Positions 12,697 to 25,050 of a stretch of DNA of 64,000 bases are shown in pieces. The stretch is taken from NCBI GenBank assembly GCA_014218235.1, contig CM024760.1, positions 12,318,049 to 12,382,048 on the forward strand. Direction: 5' to 3'. The translations under genes were made by a program, and so were the position numbers. Position 1 is the stretch's first letter. Every line of letters begins with the position of its first letter. The notes under the pieces were generated by a model that had not been told where the DNA came from, searched no databases, and was given only the letters and a program-made list of their open reading frames with translations. Source of the DNA: Colocasia esculenta. Taxonomy: Eukaryota; Streptophyta; Magnoliopsida; Alismatales; Araceae.

Positions 12697-13660
12697 CACT
12701 ACAAGAAGTTTAGTCTTTTACGACCGCAGAAGTCTTCGTACATGCTCAAAATGTTGCCCCAAAAGGGTATTTACAGCGACGAAGCTACCGGCATAGGTCG
12801 CCATGACATGTTCTATCGCGTTCGTGAAATTAGGGCGACATAGGGTAGTCACCATAAATATACTTATCTGGTGACAAATAATGTCGTCATAGATACTTCT
12901 TTAAGGCAACTTTTGTTGTCGCCATAAAAACTTTTTTATGGTGATAATTGTCACTGTAAAAAGCTTTTCACAACAACTATTTTTATCTCCGTAAATACAA
13001 ATGTCGCAATAATTTTTTCTTATGGTGATAATAATTGTCACCCTAAAGAACTTTTTACAGCAACTATTTTTATCTCCATAAATAAGTATTTTTGGTGACA
13101 TATGTCACCACTTCTATATATGTCTTTTTCACGGCAAGGTTATTTATGGCGAAAAAAAAGTAACAAACTAACCTGAAAAATCTTACAAAACCTCTAGAAT
13201 ACTTGTAAATATACAAAATGAACTCAAATTTACTTTTAATGCACGCAACCATGCTATCATCGTGTCATAAACAAATTGAAATATAAATGAAACATAAAAT
13301 TAAATGATATTTTCATACATAGGACCATAATGCCTGTTAAAATACAATCAAAATATATCTAGATCAATCTTGTCCTAATTCTAAGTTCATATTATGAAAT
13401 TGAGACATCATGTCCATAAACTTTTTGTTCATCATTTCATCAAGACGAGTATTCATCTCTACAGTCACCTCTTCCTTTTGTTCCTTAAGTTTCTTCTAGA
13501 TCATGACAATATCTTCCCTTTGTAACTCTTCCATTTGTAGTATTCGATCATCTTTGTCCCTCACTTGGAATTGTAGTCCCGCAACCATAGTTGTTGTAAT
13601 AGCTGACTAGGAGCTAACTTTGGATTGCAACTCCATTCTCTAATGTGGTCAGATTGCTGT
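12697..13660. mobile_element. CACTA (En/Spm) remnant inside LTR of element D
   Basis: It begins with the CACTA signature CACTACAAGAAG and then a subterminal region of repeated GTCGCCATAAA/TATGGTGATAA motifs in both directions. The right boundary is inferred by comparison with the empty copy near 41165-41185; the matching right CACTA terminus was not found, so that end is probably deleted. It includes a decayed transposase-associated coding stretch at about 13362-13640. Confidence 0.7.
13362..13640 (-). pseudogene. CACTA transposase C-terminal coiled-coil relic
   Basis: On the minus strand a run of heptad-like sequence (LQFQVRDKDDRILQMEEL, then a stop at about 13496, then KKLKEQKEEVTVEMNTRL and MMSQFHNMNLELGQD before a terminal stop) matches the coiled-coil end of proteins carried by plant CACTA elements. 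It has at least one internal stop and no catalytic core. Confidence 0.55.
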
Positions 13661-13739
13661 CGTTGTTGAGCCATGCTCAGTGTGGGTCGTCCTTCCCTCA
13701 GTCGAGCTAATGGGCTGGCCAGATTTTCCCCTTGACACA

Positions 13740-14466
13740 TCCTCCCTGCGTTCGAGCCTAAGGAACTTAAGTGTAGGAGGAGGTAGTGAGACTAGAGCTA
13801 CGGCTTAGGATGGGGGAGGGGGTTGCTCATCTTTAACCACATATCTATTGATAACAATTGGAAGCCGTCTTCTATCACTTCTTGGTTCCCGAACATGATT
13901 AGTCATTACGGGAGGACATGCGATAGGTGCTTGTTGGTTGGGGGGTGATGGTGACTATTGGAAGTAGATCACAACATCGACGATGGATCAATGTGTTGAA
14001 AGGTCACATCGTAGGACTGGCGGTCACATCCCCTCCCCCTACCCGCCCGGATGATGATGAGGGTGAGAATTGAAGAGGCATCTTCTGGGCACAGAAGTGG
14101 CTCCCCTACCTTGTTATAAATCAACGCCTCTCTGGGCTGCCATTTTGCACATCCCAACTCCTTTCCCATCGCCACTCTACTCCACCTTTAATCGGCATCT
14201 TGTGAGTGTGCCCCACTTGGGTAAGTGTTCTCTACTCCCATAGTTATGTCCCATGGAGAGGAAGACTACTCCTTCGCCAAATTCATCTTCGTCATCTTCT
14301 TCTTCCTCTTCACAGTTACGCGCGCCTGCGGCGCGCACGTATCATGGGTTGGCAGGGGTGTGGCGTCCCTTTTTTTTTTCTGGCACCCTCAGATTGGAAT
14401 CTAAGGGCACCGAGCTGTGGTGCGGAGGGGCCACACCAACGGACCCCTCCTCACCACAGCATCACA

Positions 14467-14530
<64 letters not shown>

Positions 14531-16503
14531 GAACATGAATAAAATCTGCAGTAGTTAAATATGAAGTAAACACTAAGGAACAACTAGAAACACGTGTGTG
14601 GCACCCCACCACACCTCCACGACGCACATGTGGCACTTGATGCCACGACACCATGAAGATAAAAGTACAACCACTCAAATTCAATGACATTCGGTGTGGA
14701 CAAAGTACAAAGAATTAACTGCCACAATGATTGCAGAGCTACTCAATAACACACGGTCCTCCCAACAGTCTAGAGGCTCTAAGACAACTATAACATAGTA
14801 GCTCGGACTCACAAAGAAACACGAAAGTCATCAAGATTGGACAAAGCACTAGTCTTGCAGTCTAAAACTCATCCCAACTAACACTTCACTACCACTCCCT
14901 GGTTCCTTGGTCCGAGGGAACCAGTGGGCACATGGAGTCTACTCACATACAACACCATAATTGTAGCTTGGTTGAACAGCGCCCACACATTTGATTGTCT
15001 CAAAGAGGTTCTGGGGCCCTAAAGAGTGAGGCAAGTGGCACAAATTAATCTGGCTAGTTGGGGACCCACACGTCTTCCAGTGTCTAGTCTCCCAACTATG
15101 AGTGTACTCAAATGACCTGAAGATGGACCGAATAGTCATTGCTCTCAATCGTCTTTGCCCCCTACCTGGACAAGGCTAACAAGAAACACAGAGGGGGAGT
15201 CTAGGAAGATGACAACAAGCCTTTTCAGTGCACACGACACCAAGACTTAACCTATCGGCAAATACGTGGTGCCTTGGGTACTCGACTAGTGAAGAGCCAC
15301 CCAAGAAAACATGGCGCTGCCAACCACAACACGTAGTGATGAAATCTACTATAGATGGAGTAAGTGTTGTGAAGGGTTAAAACGACCCTCTACAGGACCA
15401 CCATGGGACAATTCATAGCCTCCGAACACGAAACACGTGCCATCGCCTTTTGCATAGTAACTAAGACAACAAGGGCACTAAACGGAACTCTATGCAAGGC
15501 CATAGAGGGTCTCTCAAACCATGGAACCCTAGGCACACTCCCCAACCCCACATCGGTGTTCGAGAGAACATGGAAACCAAGACAACAATGGTTCTATAAA
15601 AGCACCAAAGACTCTGAGCGCGTCTATAACAAGTTACACTACCCTGATACGGTGCATTCTAGACGTGCTGCAGAGATAGGGTGTGACCACACTCAAAGTG
15701 CCGAATAAAACCTGAGCCACCCAACTGGCCATTCCAAGCCCACAGATCTTAAAGTGATACATAATAAGCCAGCACGGTCACACAATTTGTTAAACGGAAG
15801 ACCGCAGTCACCCTGACTGACATAACCAATATCATAAACACACTACATTGGGACGGTGCATTAATGACGCACCTAACTCACCCGGCACATCTACATATGA
15901 TGTGCCGGTAGAGCCTTGGCTCTCCTAGTAAGGGCCAGTTAAGGCCTAAAACACTACCTAGCGCGCTAAGAGATGAAAAAGGGAGGAGAAATAGAGCAAG
16001 TAGTACATTTCTAACCATCCTAACGTGCCATAATGCAAGATATGAAAAAGAAATTATAGTGAAGATGCGCGCCTATCGAGCAATGCGTCTATAGACGCAC
16101 CCTCATAAGTTGGGACGTTAAACAACCAGAATGCCAAAAATGCAAGAGCTCAACATCTCGGCCATCTTGGCCCTCCAGACTGCCTAATGTTAAAACATAA
16201 TGAAGAGAAAAAAGATGTCGTGTCTAATACCATAACAACATGCTCCGACCAATAGATCCAAGAGATCATCAAGAAGCATGACTTACATATTCCAAACATG
16301 AAATCCACCCAAAAAACTATAAACCTACATGAGCACTCTCTTCTAAGCAGTGGAACTACAAATCCATGCAAGAAACACAATGTGCACATAGTCAGATCAT
16401 TTCTCTACTTTTGGAATTGTCGGCGTTCGTTGGGGCCTTCATATGATCTAGCCACCGCCTCCTCGCTGTCCACGCCTCGCACATGCCGCCACCACGCCGT
16501 GGA
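13740..16503. other. Element D interior, left part
   Basis: Sequence between the left LTR of D and the insertion point of C. No convincing coding region is seen. It contains a (TA)n tract (14470-14528) and a perfect 16-bp palindrome TGCGTCTATAGACGCA (16083-16098). A CACTACATTGGGACGG terminus-like string at 15841, with inverted GACGCACC motifs further on, might be another CACTA scrap. A TATA-like CTATAAAAG lies near 15595, with no gene behind it. Bases 16499-16503 (GTGGA) are the left target duplication of element C. Confidence 0.4.
14470..14528. repeat. (TA)n microsatellite
   Basis: An uninterrupted run of about 29 TA dinucleotides. It produces Tyr-Ile repeats in all overlapping ORFs, which are not genes. 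Confidence 0.95.
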
Positions 16504-17630
16504 TGTAACACCCCGAAAATTTAGTGATTTAAAAATTTTGAAAATAAAGGGGAATAAATTAAATAAACATATTGAAGAGACTTCCAACACCAGGTATTAA
16601 TGACCCATTAACAAGATTGGGTCAATAGAGCACATTTGGCCCAAGGATAAAAATAAACTAGGACAGGAAATTTCCCAGAAATTCGTGTATATAATTATGT
16701 CATAATTGGAGAGGGCAAGTTAGGGTTAAAATTAAGGTAATTAGTCATGCAAGGTAAGCCAAAACCGAACCCAACCCCAATTGGTGGTTTCCTAAACCAT
16801 TGCTACCTCTTTTGGGTGAGAGAATCCCAGATTTTGTGGAAAGTGAGAAACAGAACTCGTAGCCCCTTTCCCAGTCCCATTAGGACTCTTAACTACACCC
16901 TAAAACTATAAGAACTCGTCCCTAAACTCTTGAGGAAGGTTTAGCAACAAGTTGGGGTCGAGAGTAGCAAGTTTGGAGTGCTGGGGAAGTGGAGAACGGC
17001 TGGGGAAAATCGTGGTCTTCCTCAACCTCGCTCTGCATCAACCCAGAAATCTGCAGAGAGTTCTTAGCGTTCAAAGGTAGGTGTTCTCGGGCCAAGATTA
17101 AAGAAAACCAACACCATCATGTAGACTTTCGAGTCTAGGATCATTTGCACTTGGTTTGACTCAATTTCATGGAGTATACATTGCGTATTCGTAGTTTTCC
17201 CTAAGTCGTGCATAGTTAGGACTTTTCCCGTTCTTCTTATTAGGCACGTGATTAGAGACCGAATTTGACTAAACTTTATTCATAAAAGTTCTTCTACTTG
17301 AAGTCAAGATCATCTTTTATGTTGGACGTTTTATCCAAAAGTCTTTCGTTAGAGAGTTATAATCGTGGTAAGAGAGTCACTGCATGATACTGCGATTTCG
17401 GGCTACACTTGACTTTTTGTTCTTTATATATTTTCTCGGGATTTGAGACTGAATTAGATCAAACCCTCAACATCAAAGTTCTTCTAATCGTTGACCTCGT
17501 CATTTTTCATGTTGAACGTTTTATCTAAATGTCATTCGTTAGAGAGTTATAAGTGGGGTAAGTAAACCACTGCATGAAATGTGTTTTCGGGTTCCACATA
17601 ACCTATAGGTTTTGTTCTGGAAGGGCACTA

Positions 17631-17948
17631 GTGTCAACACTACTTGAGCTAGTGTCGACACACTGTCCCAAAACAGCTCAGAAGGTGTTCTGGAAAGGCC
17701 TCTAGTATCGACACTACTTGAGCTAGTGTCGACACACTGTCCCAGATTGGCCAGAAGGTTTTCTGGGAGCTGTCTCTAGTGTCGACACTACCTGAACTAG
17801 TGTCGACACTACTTGACATATTTGCCTTGTATTTGAAGCACTGTGTCGACACTACCTGAACTAGTGTCGACACTACTTGACCAGTTTTGTATTATTTTGT
17901 CTTGTGTTTGAAGCATTGTGTCGACACCAGTAAGGGGTGTGTCGACAC
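17631..17948. promoter_or_regulatory. Array of paired GTGTCGACAC palindromes (5' LTR of C)
   Basis: Ten palindromes start at 17631 and 17652, 17705 and 17726, 17779 and 17800, 17843 and 17864, 17918 and 17939. Eight are perfect; 17631 and 17705 carry one change each. Within every pair the spacing is exactly 21 bp; pairs repeat every 64-75 bp. A DNA-binding function is inference. Confidence 0.85.
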
Positions 17949-18747
17949 TACCCTTACAAAAAAAAACATAATTTGGGTTTGATCATTTCATGATGTCTAC
18001 TAGCATGTGCATGATGTTATAGGGTATGTATGGACCTAAAATAAATCAACCCATTGAAAATAGTAATGATATGAATACGATTCTAATGTGTAATGGTGAT
18101 TGATCTTATGTCCATTGGATTATCTTGTGATCTTGCTTATTGTCAATTGATAAGATAAGAATATGATATGAATGTGGGGATGAATACATGTTAGTATGGA
18201 CTTGCTAGTGGAGTTAATGTCATAATTTGCATATGAGTTTCAATAGTTTTATGTTTTCCGATATTCAAATAATCATTTGTCAATTGCATACGTGATAGGA
18301 AAGATCTGTAACTCGTCACTTACATATTTGCACGAATAGGCACACCCTTCTTGGGAAATTGAGAGCACATGTTCTGCATATGATCTGTCTTTTGAAACAT
18401 CCTCATGTCAAGACATTAATGAATTATGAAACATAAGATATGTCGTTATCCTGCCTTGTTCTCTTGAGCTATTTGTCATACCTTGACTCTATGAATGATC
18501 ATGTTTCTTTTACTGCGAGCTTGTTATTGAAACTCTGTGGCCATAATATGAATCTGTTTGTTCGGCACAACGTGGAACTCCGGTCCAAATTTGAACCAAT
18601 GCCTGTGCAATAGGGGCCATGTCTGGTCCTGGGGAGGAGCACCCCAACGTACTTTTTAACCGCGGGAGTATGGACTTGTGGTGCGTGGCATGGCACTGAT
18701 ACGATATGCAAGATTTGTGTGAATGTGCCTTTGTTTGATATGATAAG

Positions 18748-21515
18748 TGATACGCGCGACATTGTTGACTGTGCATTTTCGTTGTCCAAAGTCCTTGCAC
18801 AAGTCAGTATGCGCACTTCCTCTAAACTGTCTCACAAAATTAAGATAACAAAGATGAACTCATATAGTGGTGAGAACAGGTCATATCCACGGAGAGGCAG
18901 AATAAAGTTTGACTTAAAAACTACTTCGATTTGAAATCTCTATCGACGATGCATTAAACGTGAATCATTGTACCCTCTCAACTGAGGGATCAAACAGGTC
19001 AACAAAAATCTGAGCTAGAAACTAACAAACCAATTTACCCCTATAGCTCAGGGGATGAACGGTCAACAAAAGGAATTCATCACAAATATCAGAGCAGAAT
19101 GAGACAGTGAAAGAGAACTCAACCAGAAATTAAAGGTGGAGACAACATAACCATCTCTCCCAGTCCAACCATTAAACTACAAACAGAGGACTAAACAATT
19201 GCACTGGCTCAATTCCACTAAGAACAGAAGATAGAAAGAAGAAAATAGAACACTCTGATCTGATCCTTTAAACACATTGCACATAAGAGAGTAAAGAGCT
19301 ATCGGATTTAAGAAAAAATGCATGGAACAAACTAAAGAAAGATGTTGATATCGTAAAATTGCTTAGAATGAAAGAATTGTCTGCTATTCACACAGAACGA
19401 AGAAGACTTAGCTAATTTGAATTAAAGGCTATTGAATTGAATTCTGGAACGTAAATGGAAACCAAAATCAAACACCACAGCAGTCGAATCCTCAAATCTC
19501 CACGGCTTCCTGAACTCAGAAGAACAGAAAATACAAGTAGAAATAAAAGCTAAACAATACTAACATCCGAACCCAATTCCCTTCTGCACAACTCTCACAG
19601 AGCAAGAAAGACATGTGACAACTCCACTAGTTCGGATGAGCTAGAACAGAAGAACTTCCCAATCGAACCAGACAAGTCCCTCCACGCTCTGCTGAATGGA
19701 AAGTACACAGAAAATGGCAGAAATCTCAAAACACTGAACTAAGAACAGTTGCTGGAGAAAATATAGAAAGAAATGCCAAATAAACTCCCTCTCCTGCTCT
19801 GATCTCCGAAGAACAGAAAAGAACAAGAAATGCAGGAAAATAAACTAACAATTCTTAAAAAAATTCTAACTCGGGAACCTCTGCTCAACCATCCACCGAT
19901 GGAAAGCCAACATAAGTACAGAAGAAAAACAAACCAACAATTCTGAACCAAAGAACCTCACATCTCTCACAGCTCTGCTCAAACAAAAGAGTACAGAAGA
20001 AAATTGCAGAAAGAAAACCTAAAAATTCTCTCCAGCCGAACCCTCTGCTCCTGCTATGCTTTGCTCAAAAGGAAAAATACAGGAAGAAAATTAAAAAAAA
20101 ATCCTACCCTCCGACCCCCACAGAAGAAAATGGCAAGGAAAACTCCAATCTGAACCTCTCAATCCCCTCCACTGCTTTGCTCAAACGAAAATACAGGAAA
20201 TAGAAACTAAAATAGAAGAAAAAAATTCCTACTTGCGAACCCCCGGAGAAGAGGACCTTGGGGTCTTTTATAGGCTCCCTGGCTGCCTCTGCACGATCCG
20301 GATCTGCACCTCCTAGCCAGTGCACAGCTTCCACTGGGATCGCCACGCCAGTTGCTTCCATTTCTTTTCCTGCCCAGATCTGGCCGTAGCCAGCTCAGCA
20401 CGGCACACACACACCGCCTTGCTCTCCTTCCCGCCCAACAGGCCCAGCCGCACACCAGCATCCGCTCCACCCAACCATCAGCAGCCATCGCCACCTCACC
20501 CGGCCGCCTGCATACCTGGATCTGGCTGCGCCAGCACCCCTGGCCGCCTCCTGCATGATCCATCGCACTGCATACATGACCCAGCTCCGGCTTTGCCCAG
20601 CTGCTGCGCACAGGCCCCCAAGCTTCTGAGTGCCTCAGCTCTGTGCTACGCACCAACTGCACCCAGCAGATCCACACAAGACAGCAGCACACAACAGATC
20701 GCCATCTTCGCATCAGCAAAAACTCATGAACCAGGGCTCAACCGCCCAGCATCTGCCTTCATCTCTGCACACTGCCTCCATCGCCAGCTACACCTGGTCC
20801 ATCCTCTCTGCAGATCTGCCTTGGGCAGCTCAGCAGGCCGCCCCACACCCAGCTGCACAGGACCGCCAGCATCGCGCCATCAGGTCTGGCCGGCCCAGCC
20901 CTGGGCGCCGCACCGCCTTGCACCATCTCCGCCCAGCAAATCCGGCCAGCTTTGCCCTAGCCGCCCCAAATCGATATGTGCCTTCTGCCCCAAATCGATA
21001 CCAGCAGCTCCATTAAATTCCAGCTGCTTTGGTGGAAAAATAGAAGTGGTTAAGTGGAGTACGTAAGTATGATAGGGTATTTAAAAACAATTTTATTTAA
21101 TAAAATTAGGTGGGGTTAAGGGGTATGTGGCATGATAGTATGATGAGTGGAGTATTTAAAGTCTTTATTTATTTACAACTCACACTTACTATTAAAATAT
21201 ATTTACAAAAAAAAATTATTGTAACAAAAATTATTTATATACAAGAATTATTTAAAGATCTTTCATTTTTCAAAGTGTATATGTGCAAAGAAAGAAAGAC
21301 AAATGAATCTGATTATTCAATCTGAAAAAGAAACAGTAAATTGTTGAATGAAAATCTAACAAGTGTTTTCTACCCCAATATCAACTAACATGTTAAAAAA
21401 ACTTATTTATGGATGAAATGAAAATTATAATCAAAATACACATTATTTATGGAAAAAGAATGTCAAAACTCAACTAAATGTATGAAATTTAACGCTAAAA
21501 TTTTAGTAGTTATCA
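18748..21515 (-). mobile_element. Element A: solo LTR, 2768 bp
   Basis: It runs from TGATACGCGC to AGTTATCA with the target duplication ATAAG at both ends (18743-18747 and 21516-21520). Comparison with the 3' LTR of C confirms the empty site. There is no primer site or coding region inside, so it is best read as a solo LTR left by recombination. The minus strand has a good TATA box (CTATAAAAG; plus-strand 20265-20272) followed by a pyrimidine-rich leader, so transcription probably ran on the minus strand. About 19480-20250 holds several degenerate copies of a CTCTGCTC...GAAGAACAGAAAATACA unit. ORFs over 20200-21066 are compositional artefacts. Confidence 0.8.
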
Positions 21516-21707
21516 ATAAGTCTGATGTGATCTGATGTGATATGATTTGATATGATACGTCTGATCATGTGAACGCATGATATCTGTCTGAATATGGCCA
21601 ATCTCTTTGATACGATTCTATTCTTGAAATATCTGTCCACTGTATATATGCATCTCGACTTTTGATCTGAAATGATATTCGTTCTACTTTGCTATTCGAT
21701 CTGTTAG

Positions 21708-22304
21708 TGTTGCTGGAAAAAACCAGCAAGGATCGTCGGCCCGAGCCGAGCTGGGTGGGCCCCGAGGGATTGGCCGCGTCGCGCTGTCGTCGAAGAGGAG
21801 AAGCCGACCTGCAAAGAACCACCGAGACTCCTCGGCGGTCGGACACTCCGACGATCAAGTCAGTGAGGGTCGTAAAGAAAGGAGAATTGAGTGAGAGTTT
21901 TGTGCTACGAATAGCGTACCTTTTCCTTGTGGGTCTTTGTCTCTTTTATAAGAGCTTGATCCTTTGGACAGAAGAGGAAGATGGCGGATGAGCCTCCGTG
22001 AGGCAAGGGCGCTAATTAGGGAGTCTGCGCCAGCTGGGCACGGAGAGTCTCGCCTCGACAGCCGCTTGCCTAAAGCGGGTGCTGGCCAGCTGGGGGTCGT
22101 GATTTACGGGGCTCGTCTGTACCTAGGGCAAGTGTGACCTGGCGCCAGCTGGGGACGCCCAGACATAATTCTTAATTTGAATTTAGTTCTCGGCAGCGAT
22201 GGACTATCCTGTGACGACGACTCCCGACAATTTAATCGTCGGCTCGTCGATATGGCCGATCCTTGATTTCGTCGACCCAACTCGTTGGCCGACGACCGGC
22301 ATCA
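21708..22304 (-). repeat. Element B 3' LTR (left copy)
   Basis: 597 bp, nearly identical to 30471-31067. On the minus strand it carries the TATA box CTTATAAAAG (plus-strand 21943-21952). A polypurine tract on the minus strand (plus 22305-22320, CTAGTCCCCCGAGTTC) adjoins it. Confidence 0.95.
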
Positions 22305-22630
22305 CTAGTCCCCCGAGTTCTTTTTGAGGCGAGTCCTCGGCTCGAAGAGAAGCCATTTATTACTCTTAAAAATTCGTACGGGCATTCGGCGTCGCCTCGC
22401 ATTCCGCGTCATGAATTTGGGGGCGTTCTGCCACTGTCATGATGAGGGTACTGCCAGCGACGGCGTGTCAGGTCCTTTACTCTGAACCTTGTGCCATGAT
22501 GACGCCGCTTGGTTTCGGGGCGCGCACGGTGGATCCGGGTGAACGTCTCCCGGCTGTCGGGCTTCCGACATGTGGCTGAATCCTGGAAGCGCAGGATTTT
22601 TGGGCCGTCCGATCGTCACAGCGTCGAGGC

Positions 22631-22640
22631 TATATAAATA
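22631..22640 (+). promoter_or_regulatory. TATA box of the antisense gene in element B
   Basis: TATATAAATA lies 149 bp before the ATG at 22789 and outside the LTR, in a GC-rich setting. It is oriented for the plus-strand gene, opposite to gag-pol. Confidence 0.65.
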
Positions 22641-22788
22641 GCCAGGGCTTGCTGCGAAATAAATGTTTCTTCATTTTGCGCGAGCCTCGCGATCTTTGCT
22701 GTCCCGACGTCTGCCGACAATCCAACGACCGTGCCCGACTGTACAAGGTCGCCCGACGATCTTCGCTTGCTTCCTTCTGAGGTAAACG

Positions 22789-24652
22789 ATGAGCCTCTCT
22801 TCTTCTTCCACTTCTTCTGAGGCTTCCTCTTCGCCGTCATCCACAACGTCCAAGGATCCCCCCGCTTCGGTCGATGCTCCCGACTCCGTCTCTGAAAACC
22901 TTGGGGTGGGGTCGGTATCCGTAGAAACCCAGGTCTGGGGCCCTGTCGACGATACCTTCGTCCTGGAACTAGTCCCTGGGACCTACGTTCATAAGGAACC
23001 TTCGGCCCACACTTCTGGTGCTCGTCGTCGAGCCGACAACGTTGCCGAAGCCTGCTGCGAGACCTCCCCCATTACCTTCAGGTGGTTGCGGAAGCATCCT
23101 AGGTTTGTCCTTCCTGCCGACGCCGTCGTATTTGCCAACAGGGATTTTAGGGCTCACTTCGTTATGGACGGGGGGTTCTCGGTTTACACCGAGGCGGTTA
23201 GGGCTGGCCTCTGTTTCCCCTTCCACCCCTTTGTTATCTTTCTTCTCTTGGAGCTTGGGGTGGCTCCTTCTCAGCTGGCACCGAATGCCTGGCGGGTAAT
23301 CGTCGGCTTCTTATATTTGTGCTACTCGGCGGGGGTCCCTCCGACCTCGCGCCTCTTCCTCTACCTTTTTTCTATCAAACCGTTTGGAGATTGGTATTAT
23401 TTTGCGGCGAGGAATGGTCGGCATATCCTTGGAAGACTGCCCTCCTCGCTCCACGGTTGGAAGAGGAACTTTGTTTTTGTCTATAGTTCCTCGAGTTGGC
23501 CGTTCCCCACCAAGTGGTCGGCGGTAGACGTTCGGAGCAAAGCTTTTGGGTCGCCGAGGCTTACTGCGTCCGAGCTCTTCGACCTCAAGAGTTTGAAGGA
23601 GGTGGATCCCCCCAACCTGATCGATATCTCCGAGGAATTAATTCAGATGATCGACGAGGGCACAAAAGGTTGCCAATCTCGTAGTTGCACTCTTGGTCTG
23701 CCTTGATTTCCCTATCTAACGGTCACATGTCCTTGCAGCCATGGCCGACAAGAGTGACTCCGCAATCCCGACGCGGAAAGGGTCATCGCTCATGGAGCAG
23801 GCCAAGAGCCGGGCTCAATCAAGGGGGAAGAAGGTGGCTTCTCGCCCCAAGAAACGCCACCGCGAGGCTGAGGCCGTGCCTCCATCGGCGTCGGCGCCTG
23901 GTCAGAGCTCGACAGCCGTCCCGTCGACTGAAGAAAGGCCGAAAAAGCGCTCAGTTCCGGCGTCGTCGGGTACGGTACCTGACGCCCCGGCTCCGCCTCA
24001 GGCTCACTTCTCCTTGGACCCGGTTGAGTGGGGCCGACAAGCCCTGCCGCCCGAGGTTAAGGCTGAAACGCTCGGCCGCCCTGCACGTCGGCTCATGCAT
24101 GAATTCTACCATGGTATGCTGAGCCAGCTGGCCGCGTTCGACGCGTTTGTGCACCGAGCTGAGGTGAAGAGGCTGGCCTGCGACAAACACATCGCCGAGG
24201 CTGAGGAGCTTGTGGCCGCCGAGAAGGCCCGCAGTTTTCGCCTGGAGGAAGAGGCAAAGAAGAGGGAAGGCGCCCTCCAAGCGGCACTGGAAGCTGTGAA
24301 GAAGGCGCAATACGACGAGATCGCTGCCCACGAGGAGACGAAGAACAACTTTTCACGCCTCGTTGCTGAGGAAAGGGACAAGGCGATAGAGGAGTATCGC
24401 AACTCCGATGAACTTCAGGATGAGATCGCCGACCTCTTCCAGGGAGGATATGATGACTGCCTTGCCAAGGTTAAGGGGTTGTATCCCGACCTCGACTTGT
24501 CAGGAGCGACTCTTTCTGAAGATGGCGAGGGCGCCGACCAGGTTGCAGGGGGCGGAGGCGAGGAGTTCGCCGCCGTCGTGGACGAGGCCTTGGAGACGGC
24601 CATTGATCGTTCCCTCGACCAGGCAGCTGATGTCGTTTTGAATGAGGAGTAG
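22789..24652 (+). CDS. Antisense extra gene of element B, "putative gypsy type transposon" (PF04195-like) protein
   Basis: Two exons, 22789-23668 and 23739-24652, join across a 70-bp GT-AG intron (GTTGCC to CTTGCAG) in frame to give 597 residues. The N-terminus is Ser-rich and low-complexity. Residues about 90-270 match the plant family PF04195: RFPFHP-like AGLCFPFHPFVIFLL, LAPNAWRVIVGFLYLC, LFLYLFSIKP, WYYFAAR. Exon 2 adds a basic segment (RGKKVASRPKKRHRE, a possible nuclear signal) and a long acidic coiled coil (about residues 400-530). It is transcribed opposite to gag-pol, between pol and the 3' LTR. Extra ORFs in this place are known for Tat elements; their function is unknown. Unlike gag-pol, this gene has no stop or frameshift. 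An alternative reading as two separate ORFs is possible but less likely. Confidence 0.8.
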
Positions 24653-24799
24653 CTGCCTTTCTTCATGTACTCTGTAATCCTCGTTAGTTGGAATATACTT
24701 GGTACTCTTTAGTCTCTAGCCGACGACTGTTTATTTCATCGTTTGCGATTGCACAAACGACCTTGTCGACGAGTGTGCTGAGAACTGCTTCGTCAGTAA

Positions 24800-25050
24800 G
24801 AGTGCCTAAGCGACCTCGTATTGTGAGAGTGCCGAAGCGACCTCGTACTCGGATTTAGAGAGTGCCGAAGCGACCTCGCATTTGATGAGTGCCGAAGCGA
24901 CGTCGGGCTTAGGCTTATAGAGTGCCGAAGAGACCTCGGGCTTACATTTGGAGAGTGCCGAAGAGACCTCGGGCTTAGGTTTATAGAATGCCGAAGAGAC
25001 CTCGGGCTTAGGTTTATAGAGTGCCGAAGAGACCTCGGGCTTAGGGAAAG
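24800..25050. repeat. Tandem repeat, about 8 copies of a 27-33-bp unit
   Basis: Units start with GAGTGCCGAAG(C/A)GACCTCG. The right-hand units are 33 bp and nearly identical, and the left-hand ones diverge. It lies between the integrase end and the antisense gene. The minus-strand reading is an 11-residue repeat (KPKPEVSSALY), probably not translated because integrase stops at 25041. Confidence 0.9.

Larger units (their letters stand above)
11827..13739 (-). mobile_element. Element D, left (3') LTR, Tat-like, split by CACTA DNA
   Basis: This aligns by eye, in the same orientation, with 40377-41271 along most of its length. Examples are GGAGAACACC...TACAAGATAGAACAA against GGAGAACGTT...GCAAGGTAGAACAA, the GGGAGTGGGGG blocks, and the GCCATGCTCA block after the CACTA insert. 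Module order and the adjacent primer site match element B's LTRs, so I read both copies as LTRs of one old minus-strand Tat-like element. The boundary at 13739 (GACACA, followed by a purine/pyrimidine tract) is approximate, and the copy is much diverged. Confidence 0.55.

Noticed and set aside
14206..14690. ORFs with Tyr-Ile repeats
   Set aside because: Translations of the (TA)n tract.
15593..15708. Promoter-like CTATAAAAG followed by a short ORF
   Set aside because: No conserved coding or gene structure; in transposon-derived DNA.
20207..21066. 248-residue plus and 170-residue minus ORFs
   Set aside because: Low-complexity, GC-rich U3-like part of solo LTR A, with no motifs on either strand.
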